Below are positions 32,606 to 40,698 of a DNA stretch of 46,643 nucleotides, piece after piece. The stretch comes from an uncultured Collinsella sp. (GTDB lineage: Bacteria > Actinomycetota > Coriobacteriia > Coriobacteriales > Coriobacteriaceae). The translations under genes and the position numbers were made by a program. Each line of letters starts with the position of its first letter. Positions within the stretch are counted from its first letter, which is position 1. The DNA is taken from assembly GCA_937896835.1 (NCBI GenBank), contig CALBOJ010000127.1:1-46643 (forward strand), read 5' to 3'. The notes below the pieces were generated by a model, which was given only the letters and a program-made list of their open reading frames with translations, was not told where the DNA came from and did no database searches.

Positions 32606-32702
32606 GCCTATGGCCTCCTGCGACTATCAAATTGGCTATCGATTGCGTCTGCAAGAAGTCTAGCAAGAAACAGCCTCCACTGCACACGCAAGTCCGATAA
32701 AC

Positions 32703-32736
32703 AAAAACGCATCCGTCCTGGTCTAAGACGGATGCG
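32703..32736 (-). terminator. Terminator after the first 1-phosphofructokinase gene
   Basis: On the minus strand CGCATCCGTC/GACGGATGCG (32708-32736) forms a 10-bp stem followed by TTTTTG. It ends the leftward phosphofructokinase transcript. Confidence 0.88.
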
Positions 32737-32769
32737 AAATAATTGAACTATTCAGGCAAGGTGCCGGAA

Positions 32770-33702
32770 CTAGCAAACCTGACGGATTGCAATACCCTTC
32801 TGATACTCATCGACCTTGGCAAAATCGCCCAGACCCGGGCACTCGACCACGTTGGCGCCGGTGGCCATCGAGAGGCGCAGGGCATCCTCGACGCGCTCCG
32901 GGGCGTCGTGCCACACGGACAGGAAGGCGGCCAGCGAGGAGTCGCCCGCGCAGACGGTCGACAGCAGCTTGACGTCGAAGGTGCGGTTGGCAAACCAGAT
33001 GTGCTCGCCGTTGGAGAAGTACGCGCCGTCGCCGCCGAGCGTCAGCAGTACATTCTTAGCGCCCTTGGCGTGCAGCTCGGCCATGGCGCCCTTGACGGAC
33101 TCGTCGTCGCCACCGCTCACCTTAATGCCAAAGATGTCGAGCAGCTCGTCGTCGTTGGGCTTAATGAGCAACGGCTCCATAGCAATGAGGTCGGCCAGCT
33201 GATGGCTCGAGATATCGAGCACGAACTCGGCGCCCTTCGCCTTCACGCGACGCAGGACCTCGGCCAGAAAGCCCTCGGAGGTGTTGGGGGGCAGCGAGCC
33301 GCTGATAACCAGGCAGGTCATGTCATCGAGCGAATCGATAAGCTCAAACATCTCCTGCTCGTTGGCTTCGTTGATGGCGGCACCGGCGTTGACCATGTTG
33401 TACTCGGTGTCGGGGCCGGCATTGAGGAACACGTTGACGCGCGTGATGCCGTCAGTCCACACGGGCTTGACGGGCACGCCCAGGGCCTCGGCGCCCTTAA
33501 CGATATACTCACCCGAGAAGCCTGCGAAGAAGCCCAGGATCGTGGTGTCGACACCGTAGTGGTCGAGCGTAAACGAGACGTTGAGGCCCTTACCGTTGGG
33601 CGTGTAGACGGCGTTGCGGGTACGCGTGACGGTGTTGGCAGCAAGACCGTCGCAGGAGATGTTGTAGTCAATGGCGGGATTTGCAGTAAGCGTGTAAATC
33701 AT
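32770..33702 (-). CDS. fruK: 1-phosphofructokinase (PfkB family), paralog 1
   Basis: 310 residues. ATG at 33702 with GAAAGGAA upstream. PfkB/FruK features: TLTANPAIDY at the start, GKGLNVSFTLDHYGVDTTILGF, ISGSLPPN, LIKPNDDEL, and the anion-hole/catalytic motif near Asp254, here CAGDSSLAAF where the usual motif is GAGD. Phosphorylates fructose 1-phosphate made by the PTS to fructose 1,6-bisphosphate. It has its own gap and terminator, so may be separately expressed from the paralog at 33892. Confidence 0.9.
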   Translation of the reverse strand: MIYTLTANPAIDYNISCDGLAANTVTRTRNAVYTPNGKGLNVSFTLDHYGVDTTILGFFAGFSGEYIVKGAEALGVPVKPVWTDGITRVNVFLNAGPDTEYNMVNAGAAINEANEQEMFELIDSLDDMTCLVISGSLPPNTSEGFLAEVLRRVKAKGAEFVLDISSHQLADLIAMEPLLIKPNDDELLDIFGIKVSGGDDESVKGAMAELHAKGAKNVLLTLGGDGAYFSNGEHIWFANRTFDVKLLSTVCAGDSSLAAFLSVWHDAPERVEDALRLSMATGANVVECPGLGDFAKVDEYQKGIAIRQVC

Positions 33703-33831
33703 GAATGTTCCTTTCACGAAGCAACGTGTTAATGAAAGTATATTCCACGCTTCGGTAAAAGGCTACAACAACTCGGTGAACGGTGTGGAAGCGATGAAGT
33801 ACGGCAGGGCACCTCTCCACCATGGCGGAAC

Positions 33832-33863
33832 AAAAAAGGCGCCCCGGCCGAAACCGGAGCGCC
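33832..33863 (-). terminator. Terminator after the second 1-phosphofructokinase gene
   Basis: On the minus strand GGCGCTCCGG and CCGGGGCGCC pair (one mismatch) and are followed by TTTTTT. It lies just past the stop at 33892. The rest of 33718-33891 shows nothing further that I can identify. Confidence 0.85.
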
Positions 33864-33891
33864 GCATGCGCACGAATATGTCGCGTTTCGC

Positions 33892-34824
33892 TTACTTGCG
33901 ATCGAGCTTGCGGACAGCAACGCGCTTGCTGTACTCGTCGACGTGACCAAAGTCGCCGATGCCGACGGACTCAGCAACGTTGGCGCCGGTGGCCATAGCG
34001 AGCTTCATGGCCTCCTCGACGTTGTCGCGATCCCTGTACCACTTGTGCAGGAACGCAGCGAGGGTGCAGTCGCCGGCGCAGACGGAAGAGACAAGCTTGA
34101 TGTTGAACTCACGCTTGGCATACCAGATGTCCTCGCCGTTGGAGAAGTAAGCGTCACCGCGGCTACCACGGGTGAGCAGCACGTTCTGGACGCCGGCCTC
34201 GTGAGCCAGCTTCATGGCAACGCGGACCTCGTCGTCGGTGTCGACCGGCACGCCGAAGATAGCCTTCATCTCGTGATGGTTCGGCTTAATGAGCAGCGGC
34301 TTCTTGTGAGCGAGCTCCTTGAGCTTGTCGGAGGACAGGTCCAGGACGACGTCGGCGCCACGGGCCTGAGCGTGCTCCATGACCTGAGCCAGGAAGTCGG
34401 GCGTAGCTTTGGGAGGCACGGAGCCGGAGACGATCAGGCACTCAAGGTCGCCCGCGGTGTCCAGGATGTTGTAGAGCTCCTCCTGGTGCTGCGGCGTGAT
34501 CGGAGCACCGGGGTTCAGGATGCCGTACTCGTGCTGGCCATCGTTGACGTAGGTGTTGATGCGCGTGATACCGTCGGTCCAGACCGGGCGGCAGAGGCAA
34601 CCCAGATTCATGACCTCCTCGACGATGAACTTGCCCGTGAAGCCGGCGAAGAAACCGAGCGCGACGGTGTCGACGCCCATCTTCTTAAAGGCGAAGGACA
34701 CGTCGAGGCCCTTGCCGTTAGCCGTATAGCTGGCCGAGCCGGTGCGGACGTTCTCGTCGGGCTCGAGCGGAGAGCTCGAAACCGTCATGTCGACAGCCGG
34801 GTTAGCGGTTAGCGTGTAGAACAT
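33892..34824 (-). CDS. 1-phosphofructokinase (PfkB family), paralog 2
   Basis: 310 residues. ATG at 34824 with AGGGGG upstream. Same length and architecture as the paralog at 32770 and clearly homologous: TLTANPAVDM, GKGLDVSFAFKKMGVDTVALGFFAGF, VSGSVPP, LIKPNHHEM and CAGDCTLAAF around Asp252. Either a second FruK or a kinase for another PTS-derived phosphosugar (tagatose-6-phosphate or 1-phosphate sugars are possible). It lies directly after ptsI, 74 bases apart, with an intercistronic hairpin between them. Confidence 0.85.
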   Translation of the reverse strand: MFYTLTANPAVDMTVSSSPLEPDENVRTGSASYTANGKGLDVSFAFKKMGVDTVALGFFAGFTGKFIVEEVMNLGCLCRPVWTDGITRINTYVNDGQHEYGILNPGAPITPQHQEELYNILDTAGDLECLIVSGSVPPKATPDFLAQVMEHAQARGADVVLDLSSDKLKELAHKKPLLIKPNHHEMKAIFGVPVDTDDEVRVAMKLAHEAGVQNVLLTRGSRGDAYFSNGEDIWYAKREFNIKLVSSVCAGDCTLAAFLHKWYRDRDNVEEAMKLAMATGANVAESVGIGDFGHVDEYSKRVAVRKLDRK

Positions 34825-34851
34825 TTACAGTACCCCCTGTATATGTGAGGG

Positions 34852-34881
34852 CCGCGTGGCCGGCCCATTCCAACCACGCGG
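34852..34881 (-). other. Intercistronic hairpin between ptsI and the phosphofructokinase gene
   Basis: CCGCGTGG (34852-34859) and CCACGCGG (34874-34881) form a perfect 8-bp stem. No T-run follows on the minus strand, so it is more likely an mRNA-processing or partial-attenuation element than a full terminator. Confidence 0.5.
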
Positions 34882-34898
34882 TTACCTCTGATACCAAA

Positions 34899-36602
34899 TT
34901 AGCGAGCTGCGGACTCGAGCAGTGCCTTGACCTCGGCAGCGGTGTTGCAGGCGAGCGCCTTCTCGGCGAGCTCGTCGCACTCGGCCTTGGTCCACTGGCT
35001 GATGGTCTTGCGGGCGCGCAGGATGGACGGAGCGCTCATCGAGAACTCCTCCAGGCCCCAGCTGATCAGCAGCGGCTCGAGCAACGGATCGGCAGCGGCC
35101 TCGCCGCACATACCGACCATGATGCCGGCCTTCACGCCGCTCTCGATGATGTTCTTGAGCGAGCGGAGCACGGCGGGATAGTAAACCTGGTACAGGTTGG
35201 AGATGGTGTCGTTGCCACGGTCGGCGCACATGGTGTAGCCGATCAGGTCGTTGGTGCCGATGGAGAAGAAGTCGGCGACCTCGGCCAGGCGGTCAGCGAG
35301 CAGCGAGGCTGCAGGCGTCTCGACCATGATGCCGACCTCGATGTTCTCGTTGAACTTGCGACCCTCTTCGGTCAGCTCGGTCTTACACTGCTCGACGAGC
35401 TCCTTGACAGCCAAGACTTCCTCGACGCAGGTGACGAGCGGGATCATAATCTTGACGTCACCGAAGGCGCTGGCGCGCAGCAGGGCGCGGAGCTGGACCT
35501 TGTACTGGTCGGGGTTGGCCAGGCAGTAACGCACGGCGCGGAAGCCCATGAAGGGGTTCTCTTCCTTGACCATGTGCAGGTACGGAATCTCCTTGTCGCC
35601 ACCCACATCGAGCGTGCGGATGATGACCGGAGCGCCCTTGAGCGCGCTGGCGACCTTACGGTAGGCGTTGAACTGCTCCTCCTCGGAAGGAAGCTCAGCA
35701 GAGTCCATGAACAGGAACTCGGAACGGAACAGGCCGATAGCCTCGGCATCGTGATCGAGCGCGTTGGGCACGTCATCGGGGTTGCCGATGTTGCAGGCAA
35801 TAATCTTCTTGATGCCGTCGGCAGTCACGGACGGCTTGCCGCGGAAGGCCTCGAGAGCCGCCTTCTCGGCAGCGAAAGCCTCGGCCTTGGCAGTGTAAGC
35901 GGCGAGCGTCTCCTCATCGGGATCGGCCTCGACGATACCCTTGCCACCGTCGACGACAACGGTCATGCCGTTGCGCAGTGCGGTGCAGCTGTTGGAAACC
36001 GAAAGGACAGCCGGGATCTCGAGGGCGCGCGCAATGATTGCGGAGTGCGACGTGCGGCCACCAGTCTCGGTGACGATACCGGCAACGTGGGCCTTATCGA
36101 TCGTGGCGGTCATGGACGGCGTGAGGTCGTGCACGACAACGACGGTGTTCTCGGGCAGGACGGAAAGGTCGACGACCTCCTTGCCCAGCAGCTCGGCCAG
36201 AATACCGGTGCGGATGTCGGCGATGTCGGCCGCGCGCAGACGGAACATCTCATCGTCCATGGACAGGAACATGTTCTCGAACATGGTCGAGGTGTCCATG
36301 AGCGCCTGCTCGGCGCAGGTGCCGCCGTCAATGGCGGCGTTGATGGCGTCGGTCATGCCCGGATCCTGAGCCAGGACAATGTGTCCGCTCATGATCTCGG
36401 CCTCGGCCTCGCCCACCGTCTCCTTCATGTGGTCGGCCTGAGCCTGGGTCTTCTCGCAGAAGACCGAAAGAGCGGACTGATAGCGCTCCTTCTCTGCTGC
36501 CGAATCAGCAACCTCGTGCGGCTCAAACGTCAAGTCGGGATCGACGGCGACCATGACGGTGCCGATACCGATGCCCTCGGAAGCGTTGACTCCCTGATAC
36601 AT
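34899..36602 (-). CDS. ptsI: PTS enzyme I (phosphoenolpyruvate-protein phosphotransferase)
   Basis: 567 residues. The ATG at 36602 is chosen because AGAGG lies seven bases upstream; ATGs further out are too close to it. Swivelling phospho-His domain with TETGGRTSHSAIIARAL (His186); C-terminal PEP-binding barrel with SEFLFMDS, RTLDVGGDKEIPYL and the Cys motif VGMCGEAAADP. It takes phosphate from PEP and passes it to HPr, encoded just upstream. A strong hairpin with a TCTTTT tail lies between the two genes. Confidence 0.96.
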   Translation of the reverse strand: MYQGVNASEGIGIGTVMVAVDPDLTFEPHEVADSAAEKERYQSALSVFCEKTQAQADHMKETVGEAEAEIMSGHIVLAQDPGMTDAINAAIDGGTCAEQALMDTSTMFENMFLSMDDEMFRLRAADIADIRTGILAELLGKEVVDLSVLPENTVVVVHDLTPSMTATIDKAHVAGIVTETGGRTSHSAIIARALEIPAVLSVSNSCTALRNGMTVVVDGGKGIVEADPDEETLAAYTAKAEAFAAEKAALEAFRGKPSVTADGIKKIIACNIGNPDDVPNALDHDAEAIGLFRSEFLFMDSAELPSEEEQFNAYRKVASALKGAPVIIRTLDVGGDKEIPYLHMVKEENPFMGFRAVRYCLANPDQYKVQLRALLRASAFGDVKIMIPLVTCVEEVLAVKELVEQCKTELTEEGRKFNENIEVGIMVETPAASLLADRLAEVADFFSIGTNDLIGYTMCADRGNDTISNLYQVYYPAVLRSLKNIIESGVKAGIMVGMCGEAAADPLLEPLLISWGLEEFSMSAPSILRARKTISQWTKAECDELAEKALACNTAAEVKALLESAAR

Positions 36603-36652
36603 TCCCATTCCTCTCTCCGTGTCATGTGATAAAGCGTTTTGCCATATCCATG

Positions 36653-36690
36653 ACAAAAGAGCGCAGCTACCTTAAGACAGGTCACTGCGC
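36653..36690 (-). terminator. Terminator-like hairpin between ptsH and ptsI
   Basis: On the minus strand GCGCAG...ACCT/AGGT...CTGCGC (36661-36690) forms a long stem followed by TCTTTTG. It would reduce read-through from ptsH into ptsI, allowing an excess of HPr. Confidence 0.7.
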
Positions 36691-36735
36691 CCCCAAATAT
36701 GAACTTAGTTGTTCAACATGCGACCCGTTTGAGTT

Positions 36736-36999
36736 CTACTCGCCAAGACCGCTCTTGATGAGCTCGATGGCAGCAGCCAGAGCCTCGGCCTCGTCGGCGC
36801 CGTCGCACTTGACCTCGACCTCGGTGCCGCAGGGAATACCAGCAGCCATGAGGGCCATCGGGGACTTGCCGTTGACCTCCTTCTCGGGGGTGACGACCGT
36901 CACGTCACAGGCGTACTTGCCCATGGTGGAGGCGAACAGACCAGCCGGACGCATGTGCAGACCCTGCGGATTGACGAGAGTAGCCTTCTCAGAAACCAT
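36736..36999 (-). CDS. ptsH: PTS phosphocarrier protein HPr
   Basis: 87 residues. ATG at 36999 with AAAAAAGGAG upstream. The active-site His15 lies in NPQGLHMRPAG, and Ser46 in NGKSPMALMAAGI is at the position phosphorylated by HPr kinase in Gram-positive bacteria. It relays phosphate from enzyme I to the fructose EIIA domain. The unusual residue is Cys31 in KYACDVTVV. Confidence 0.96.
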   Translation of the reverse strand: MVSEKATLVNPQGLHMRPAGLFASTMGKYACDVTVVTPEKEVNGKSPMALMAAGIPCGTEVEVKCDGADEAEALAAAIELIKSGLGE

Positions 37000-37105
37000 A
37001 GTTGACTCCTTTTTTGTGTTTAACCCCTGTCATGCATGTGGCAGGAGTCAGATTCACGACGTTGTTTATATTAACTCACATCAAACGGTTTTTCATTGTG
37101 TTTCG

Positions 37106-37305
37106 CACGAATTGTTGGACAGATGTCGTTCGCTGTCCGCTCGCCTGCCGGGCGGGGCGGTTAAGTTTGCTGCTCTACAGTCCTGCGCAAGACGGAAAGC
37201 AGGTTAAGTGCTTTCCTTTGCGTGCGGAACTCGCGACAAACTTAACCGCCCAGCCCGGCAGGCGAGCTGCGGGAACATGCTTCCGTCCAAGAAATATCGT
37301 GCAAA
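37106..37305. repeat. Long foldback (MITE/REP-like) element
   Basis: Arms of 31 bp at 37139-37169 and 37237-37267 (beginning GCTCGCCTGCCGGG) are inverted copies with one mismatch. Similarity continues outward through TTTCGCACGAATTG...TTGGAC versus an inverted copy near 37285-37305, and partly inward, so almost the whole 200 bp can fold on itself. It has no open reading frame. It fills most of the 508-base gap between ptsH and fruA; beyond it is a smaller hairpin (GGGAC/GTCCC near 37375-37391). Confidence 0.75.
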
Positions 37306-37435
37306 AGGAATTCTGGCTGAATTATTGTTCGCGTGGGTGATTCAGTCGATGAGGGCTATTTATGCCCTGTTGGGGACTAAGGAGTGTCCCGGGGTGCCGG
37401 CAGGAAAGGAACATCCCTGAGTGCCGGGTGGTATG

Positions 37436-37470
37436 AAAAAAGGCGAGGACCCGTAGGGAGTCCTCGCCTT
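37436..37470 (-). terminator. Terminator of the fructose EII gene
   Basis: On the minus strand AGGCGAGGAC and GTCCTCGCCT pair perfectly (10 bp) and are followed by TTTTT. It lies 37 bases past the fruA stop. Confidence 0.9.
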
Positions 37471-37506
37471 TGTTACAGGGGGCGATGTTATTCGCGTACT
37501 GTTGAA

Positions 37507-39510
37507 TTAGACCAGGCGGGCGTTGATCGTCTTGGCGATCTCGGCGGCGTCGGTGGAACCCTTGACGGTGGCACGGAAGTCCTCGTCCATGAGCGCCTCG
37601 GCGACCTTGGACAGAATCTTGAGGTGCGTGGTGCCAGCCTGTGCACCAGGGATGAGCAGAGCGATGGCCACGTTGACGGGAGCGCCGTCCATGGTATCCC
37701 AACCGGTCACGCCGGACTCGTCCTTAACGACGATGACGGCAGCCTCGGTAATGGCGTCGGACTTGGCATGCGGAATGGCGAAGCCCTCCATCATGCCCGT
37801 GGTGCCCTCGGCCTCGCGGGCCAGGAAGGCGTTCATCACGGCGTCGGCGTCGCTGGCGATACCGGCCTTGACAGCCTGGTTGGAAACGAAGCTCAGAGCC
37901 TCGTCACGAGAAGCGAAGTCCTCGGCGACAAAGACATTCTCAACCTTCACGAAGTCGGCAGCCTCGGCCTTAGGGGCCTCAACGGCAGCGGCCTTGGAAG
38001 CCTCAACCGGCTTGGCTACAGGAGCGGCCTTCTGGTTCTTCTCGAAGTCATACTTCTTGAAGGCCACGAACAGGATGCCACCGACCACAGCGCCGATGAG
38101 GATCGCGAGGACCCACAGCGGACCGTTCTCGACAACGGGCAGGACCAGGAAGCCACCGTGGGGCGCCGGATCGTGGACGTTGAACATAATGGTCAGGATC
38201 GAGGCGATGGAGGAACCGAGCATCATGATGGGCATGACCGGCCAGATGTTCTTGGTCATGAACGGAATGGCGCCCTCGGTGATGTGGGTGCAACCAAGAA
38301 TGAGGTTGACGATACCGGCGTCGTGATCCTCCTGGCTGAAGTACTTCTTGCCGACAACGACAGCGAAGGTGGTGATCAGCGGCGGAACGATGCAGGCGGC
38401 GGAGACGGCAGCCATGAAGTTGGTGCCGAAGTTGTAGGTGTCGGTGCCGACGCCGGCGGCCAGGGCCTCGGTGAGCATAGCGGTACCGGTGACGTAAGCA
38501 GCCTTGTTGACCGGGCCGCCCATGTCAACGGCGCACATGCAGCCGATGGCAAGGCCCAGGACAATGGCGCCAGAGGCGGACAGGCCCTTGAGGAAGTCCA
38601 TCATGGCGGTGTTGATGGCAGCCATGGGGCCGGAGATGCCGAGCATGACCAAGCCGACGATGGCAGTCGAGAACAGCGGGTACAGGAAGATAGCCTTGAG
38701 GCCGTCCAGGTTCTTGGGCAGCTTGGAGAAGACCTTCTCGAGCAGCAGGATGACATAGCCGGCGAGGAAGCCGCCGACGATGCCGCCCAGGAAACCGAAG
38801 CCCACGCCGGCGCCGCCGGCGTCGATCATACCGGTCTCGGCGTTAACGGGCAGACCCTGGATGGCGATCATACCGGCAACAAAGCCGGGGACGAGTGCCG
38901 GGCGCTTGCCGATGGACTCGGCGATGTAGGCGGAAAGCACGGGAACCATGAGGTTCATGGCGATGCCGCCGATGATCTTGAGCATAGCGGCAAAGCTGTT
39001 GTAGTCAGACGCCGTCGAATCGAAGGACGTGATGCCCCACAGGAACGAAACGGCGGTCAGGACACCACCGGCGACGACGAAGACCAGCATGTGGCTGACG
39101 CCGTTCATGAGGTGCTTGTAGATGATGTGGCCGATGGACTCCTTCTCCTCGACCTCATCCTCGACATCGGCAGCAACCGCAACCGAGTCGTCACCCTTGG
39201 CGGCGAGCGCGCGGTCGATCAGCTTACCGGCTGCCTCAACGGACAGGGCCTTGGAAACACCAACGGAAACCATGCGCTTGCCGGCGAAACGCTCCGCCTG
39301 GACATCCTTATCGGCTGCGACGACGACGGCCTTGGCACCGGCGATCTCGCTCTTGGTGAGCTCGTTCTCGACACCGACCTGGCCATGGGTCTCAACCTTA
39401 ATGGTCAGACCTCGCTCGGCAGCTGCCTTCTCCAGCGCCTCCTTCGCCATGAAGGTGTGCGCGATGCCGGTCGGGCAACCGGTGGCGGCGATGATGTCAA
39501 ACTTAGCCAT
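37507..39510 (-). CDS. fruA: PTS fructose transporter EIIBCA
   Basis: 667 residues. ATG at 39510 with AAGGAGGG upstream; the longer frame adds 24 unlikely residues. Domain order B-C-A: EIIB at 1-100 with phospho-Cys12 in ATGCPTGIAHTFMA; EIIC membrane domain about 145-470 with many helices and NLILGCTHITEGAIPF; an Ala/Pro/Lys-rich linker; EIIA at the C-terminus with phospho-His in EGFAIPHAKSDAI. It imports fructose as fructose 1-phosphate, which the FruK paralogs then use. Divergent from the RpiR regulator at 39783. Confidence 0.95.
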   Translation of the reverse strand: MAKFDIIAATGCPTGIAHTFMAKEALEKAAAERGLTIKVETHGQVGVENELTKSEIAGAKAVVVAADKDVQAERFAGKRMVSVGVSKALSVEAAGKLIDRALAAKGDDSVAVAADVEDEVEEKESIGHIIYKHLMNGVSHMLVFVVAGGVLTAVSFLWGITSFDSTASDYNSFAAMLKIIGGIAMNLMVPVLSAYIAESIGKRPALVPGFVAGMIAIQGLPVNAETGMIDAGGAGVGFGFLGGIVGGFLAGYVILLLEKVFSKLPKNLDGLKAIFLYPLFSTAIVGLVMLGISGPMAAINTAMMDFLKGLSASGAIVLGLAIGCMCAVDMGGPVNKAAYVTGTAMLTEALAAGVGTDTYNFGTNFMAAVSAACIVPPLITTFAVVVGKKYFSQEDHDAGIVNLILGCTHITEGAIPFMTKNIWPVMPIMMLGSSIASILTIMFNVHDPAPHGGFLVLPVVENGPLWVLAILIGAVVGGILFVAFKKYDFEKNQKAAPVAKPVEASKAAAVEAPKAEAADFVKVENVFVAEDFASRDEALSFVSNQAVKAGIASDADAVMNAFLAREAEGTTGMMEGFAIPHAKSDAITEAAVIVVKDESGVTGWDTMDGAPVNVAIALLIPGAQAGTTHLKILSKVAEALMDEDFRATVKGSTDAAEIAKTINARLV

Positions 39511-39637
39511 GTGTCCCTCCTTCTTGAGTACTGCGCCCGCAGGCGCTCCCCTACACGCGCATCCTTGCGCGCTTTTCCACAACTGAAAGATACCAACCTA
39601 CCGTCCGCGTGAGAAGAGACAAGGCGCAATTCTCCGG

Positions 39638-39652
39638 TGAAAGGTTCTTTCA
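39638..39652. promoter_or_regulatory. Candidate RpiR operator in the fruA-rpiR intergenic region
   Basis: TGAAAG-GTT-CTTTCA is a perfect inverted repeat just downstream of the proposed fruA transcription start. A second inverted repeat, GTAAAC-N11-GTTTAC (39658-39680), overlaps the fruA -10. TGAAA/TTTCA half-sites are often seen for RpiR-type regulators. Confidence 0.5.
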
Positions 39653-39673
39653 TAACCGTAAACGGTAAGTGAA

Positions 39674-39701
39674 AGTTTACCATCAACACTTGAAACGGCA
39701 A
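39674..39701 (-). promoter_or_regulatory. Candidate fruA promoter
   Basis: On the minus strand TTGCCG (39696-39701), a 16-bp spacer and TAAACT (39674-39679) match the consensus at four positions each. The start would be near 39667, giving a leader of about 157 bases. Confidence 0.4.
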
Positions 39702-39782
39702 GGTGTATCTTGTGATTGAAAATGCCCGTATACTATGGCATTGCAAATCAAGTTAGATTTTCATGCCAACCAGGAGCCATCC

Positions 39783-40640
39783 ATGACCGATAGTAGCAAG
39801 AGCGCACTTTCCCTCATTAGTACCCACCAGGGATACAGCGAGTCCGAGCAGCGCATTGTCGACTATATATTGGAGCACCAGTCCGAGGCGCCGCGCCTGA
39901 CGGCCGCCCAGCTCTCACGAGCCGCCGCCACGTCCGAGGCGACGGTTTCGCGCTTTTGCCGCAAGCTGGGCTTTGGCAGCTTCCGCAGCTTTCAGTTTTC
40001 GTTGGCGAGGGATTTGGAAAGCCAGCGCAACGAGGGCCTGACTGACGAGGTCTCGCTCGACAATATGGAGCAGAGCCTCAAGAACATCCTGGCTGCTAAG
40101 GTGAGCGAGCTTAATGCGACCATCGACGGGATCGACCACGATACGCTGGCGGCTGTTGTGCATGCCCTTAAGCATGCAGGGGTTATTGAGTTTGCGGCTG
40201 TGGGCAATACGAACGCGGTCGCGCTCGATGCGACGTTTAAGTTTTCGCAGCTGGGCCTGCGCTGCATGGCGAGCACCATTAGCGAGACATCAATCGGCTT
40301 TGCGCTCACACTACGCCCCGGCGACGTCATCGTGATCATCTCAAACTCCGGCAAATCGCGCCGACTGAATCGCATGGCAAAAGCGGCTCGCGACTGCGGT
40401 GCCACCGTAGTCGTCATCAGCAGCGACAGCAAGTCTCCACTTGCGCGCCTGGCAGACTACACTTTTAATACCGTCAACCACGAGGCGCTGCTGACGACGG
40501 GTGACTTTGCGTTCTCCAAGATCAGCGCCACGATGATCATCGAGGTTATCTACAACTTCCTGCTGCCCGAGATTGAAGACGCCCGAGAGCATATCAGCTA
40601 CTACGAGGAGCTCATCCAACCGGATAAGGTCGTAGAGTAA
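39783..40640 (+). CDS. RpiR-family transcriptional regulator (HTH plus SIS)
   Basis: 285 residues. ATG at 39783 with CAGGAG upstream. N-terminal HTH_6 domain: YSESEQRIVDYILEH and AAATSEATVSRFCRKLGFGSF; C-terminal SIS sugar-phosphate-binding domain with VGNTNAVALDATFKF and VIIISNSGKS-like phosphate loop (ISNSGKSRR). It lies divergent from fruA and probably senses fructose 1-phosphate or a related sugar phosphate to control it. The palindromes in the shared intergenic region are its likely targets. Confidence 0.88.
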   Translation: MTDSSKSALSLISTHQGYSESEQRIVDYILEHQSEAPRLTAAQLSRAAATSEATVSRFCRKLGFGSFRSFQFSLARDLESQRNEGLTDEVSLDNMEQSLKNILAAKVSELNATIDGIDHDTLAAVVHALKHAGVIEFAAVGNTNAVALDATFKFSQLGLRCMASTISETSIGFALTLRPGDVIVIISNSGKSRRLNRMAKAARDCGATVVVISSDSKSPLARLADYTFNTVNHEALLTTGDFAFSKISATMIIEVIYNFLLPEIEDAREHISYYEELIQPDKVVE

Positions 40641-40648
40641 AACGCGTA

Positions 40649-40680
40649 GTGGGACAAAATTTCAGTCTATTTTGTCCCAC
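40649..40680. terminator. Bidirectional terminator between rpiR and recN
   Basis: GTGGGACAAAAT and ATTTTGTCCCAC form a perfect 12-bp stem between the convergent genes, with A/T-rich inner bases that give a T-run in both directions. Confidence 0.8.
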
Positions 40681-40698
40681 CAACACCGCTGATACGAC

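Noticed and set aside
34845..36629. 594-codon open frame on the plus strand opposite ptsI
   Set aside because: It is an antisense shadow: composition is Gly/Asp/Leu-biased without domains, and enzyme I is complete on the other strand.
37384..39612. 742-codon open frame on the plus strand opposite fruA
   Set aside because: Same reason; it starts in the terminator region and has low-complexity Gly/Asp/His content, while fruA has all three PTS domains.
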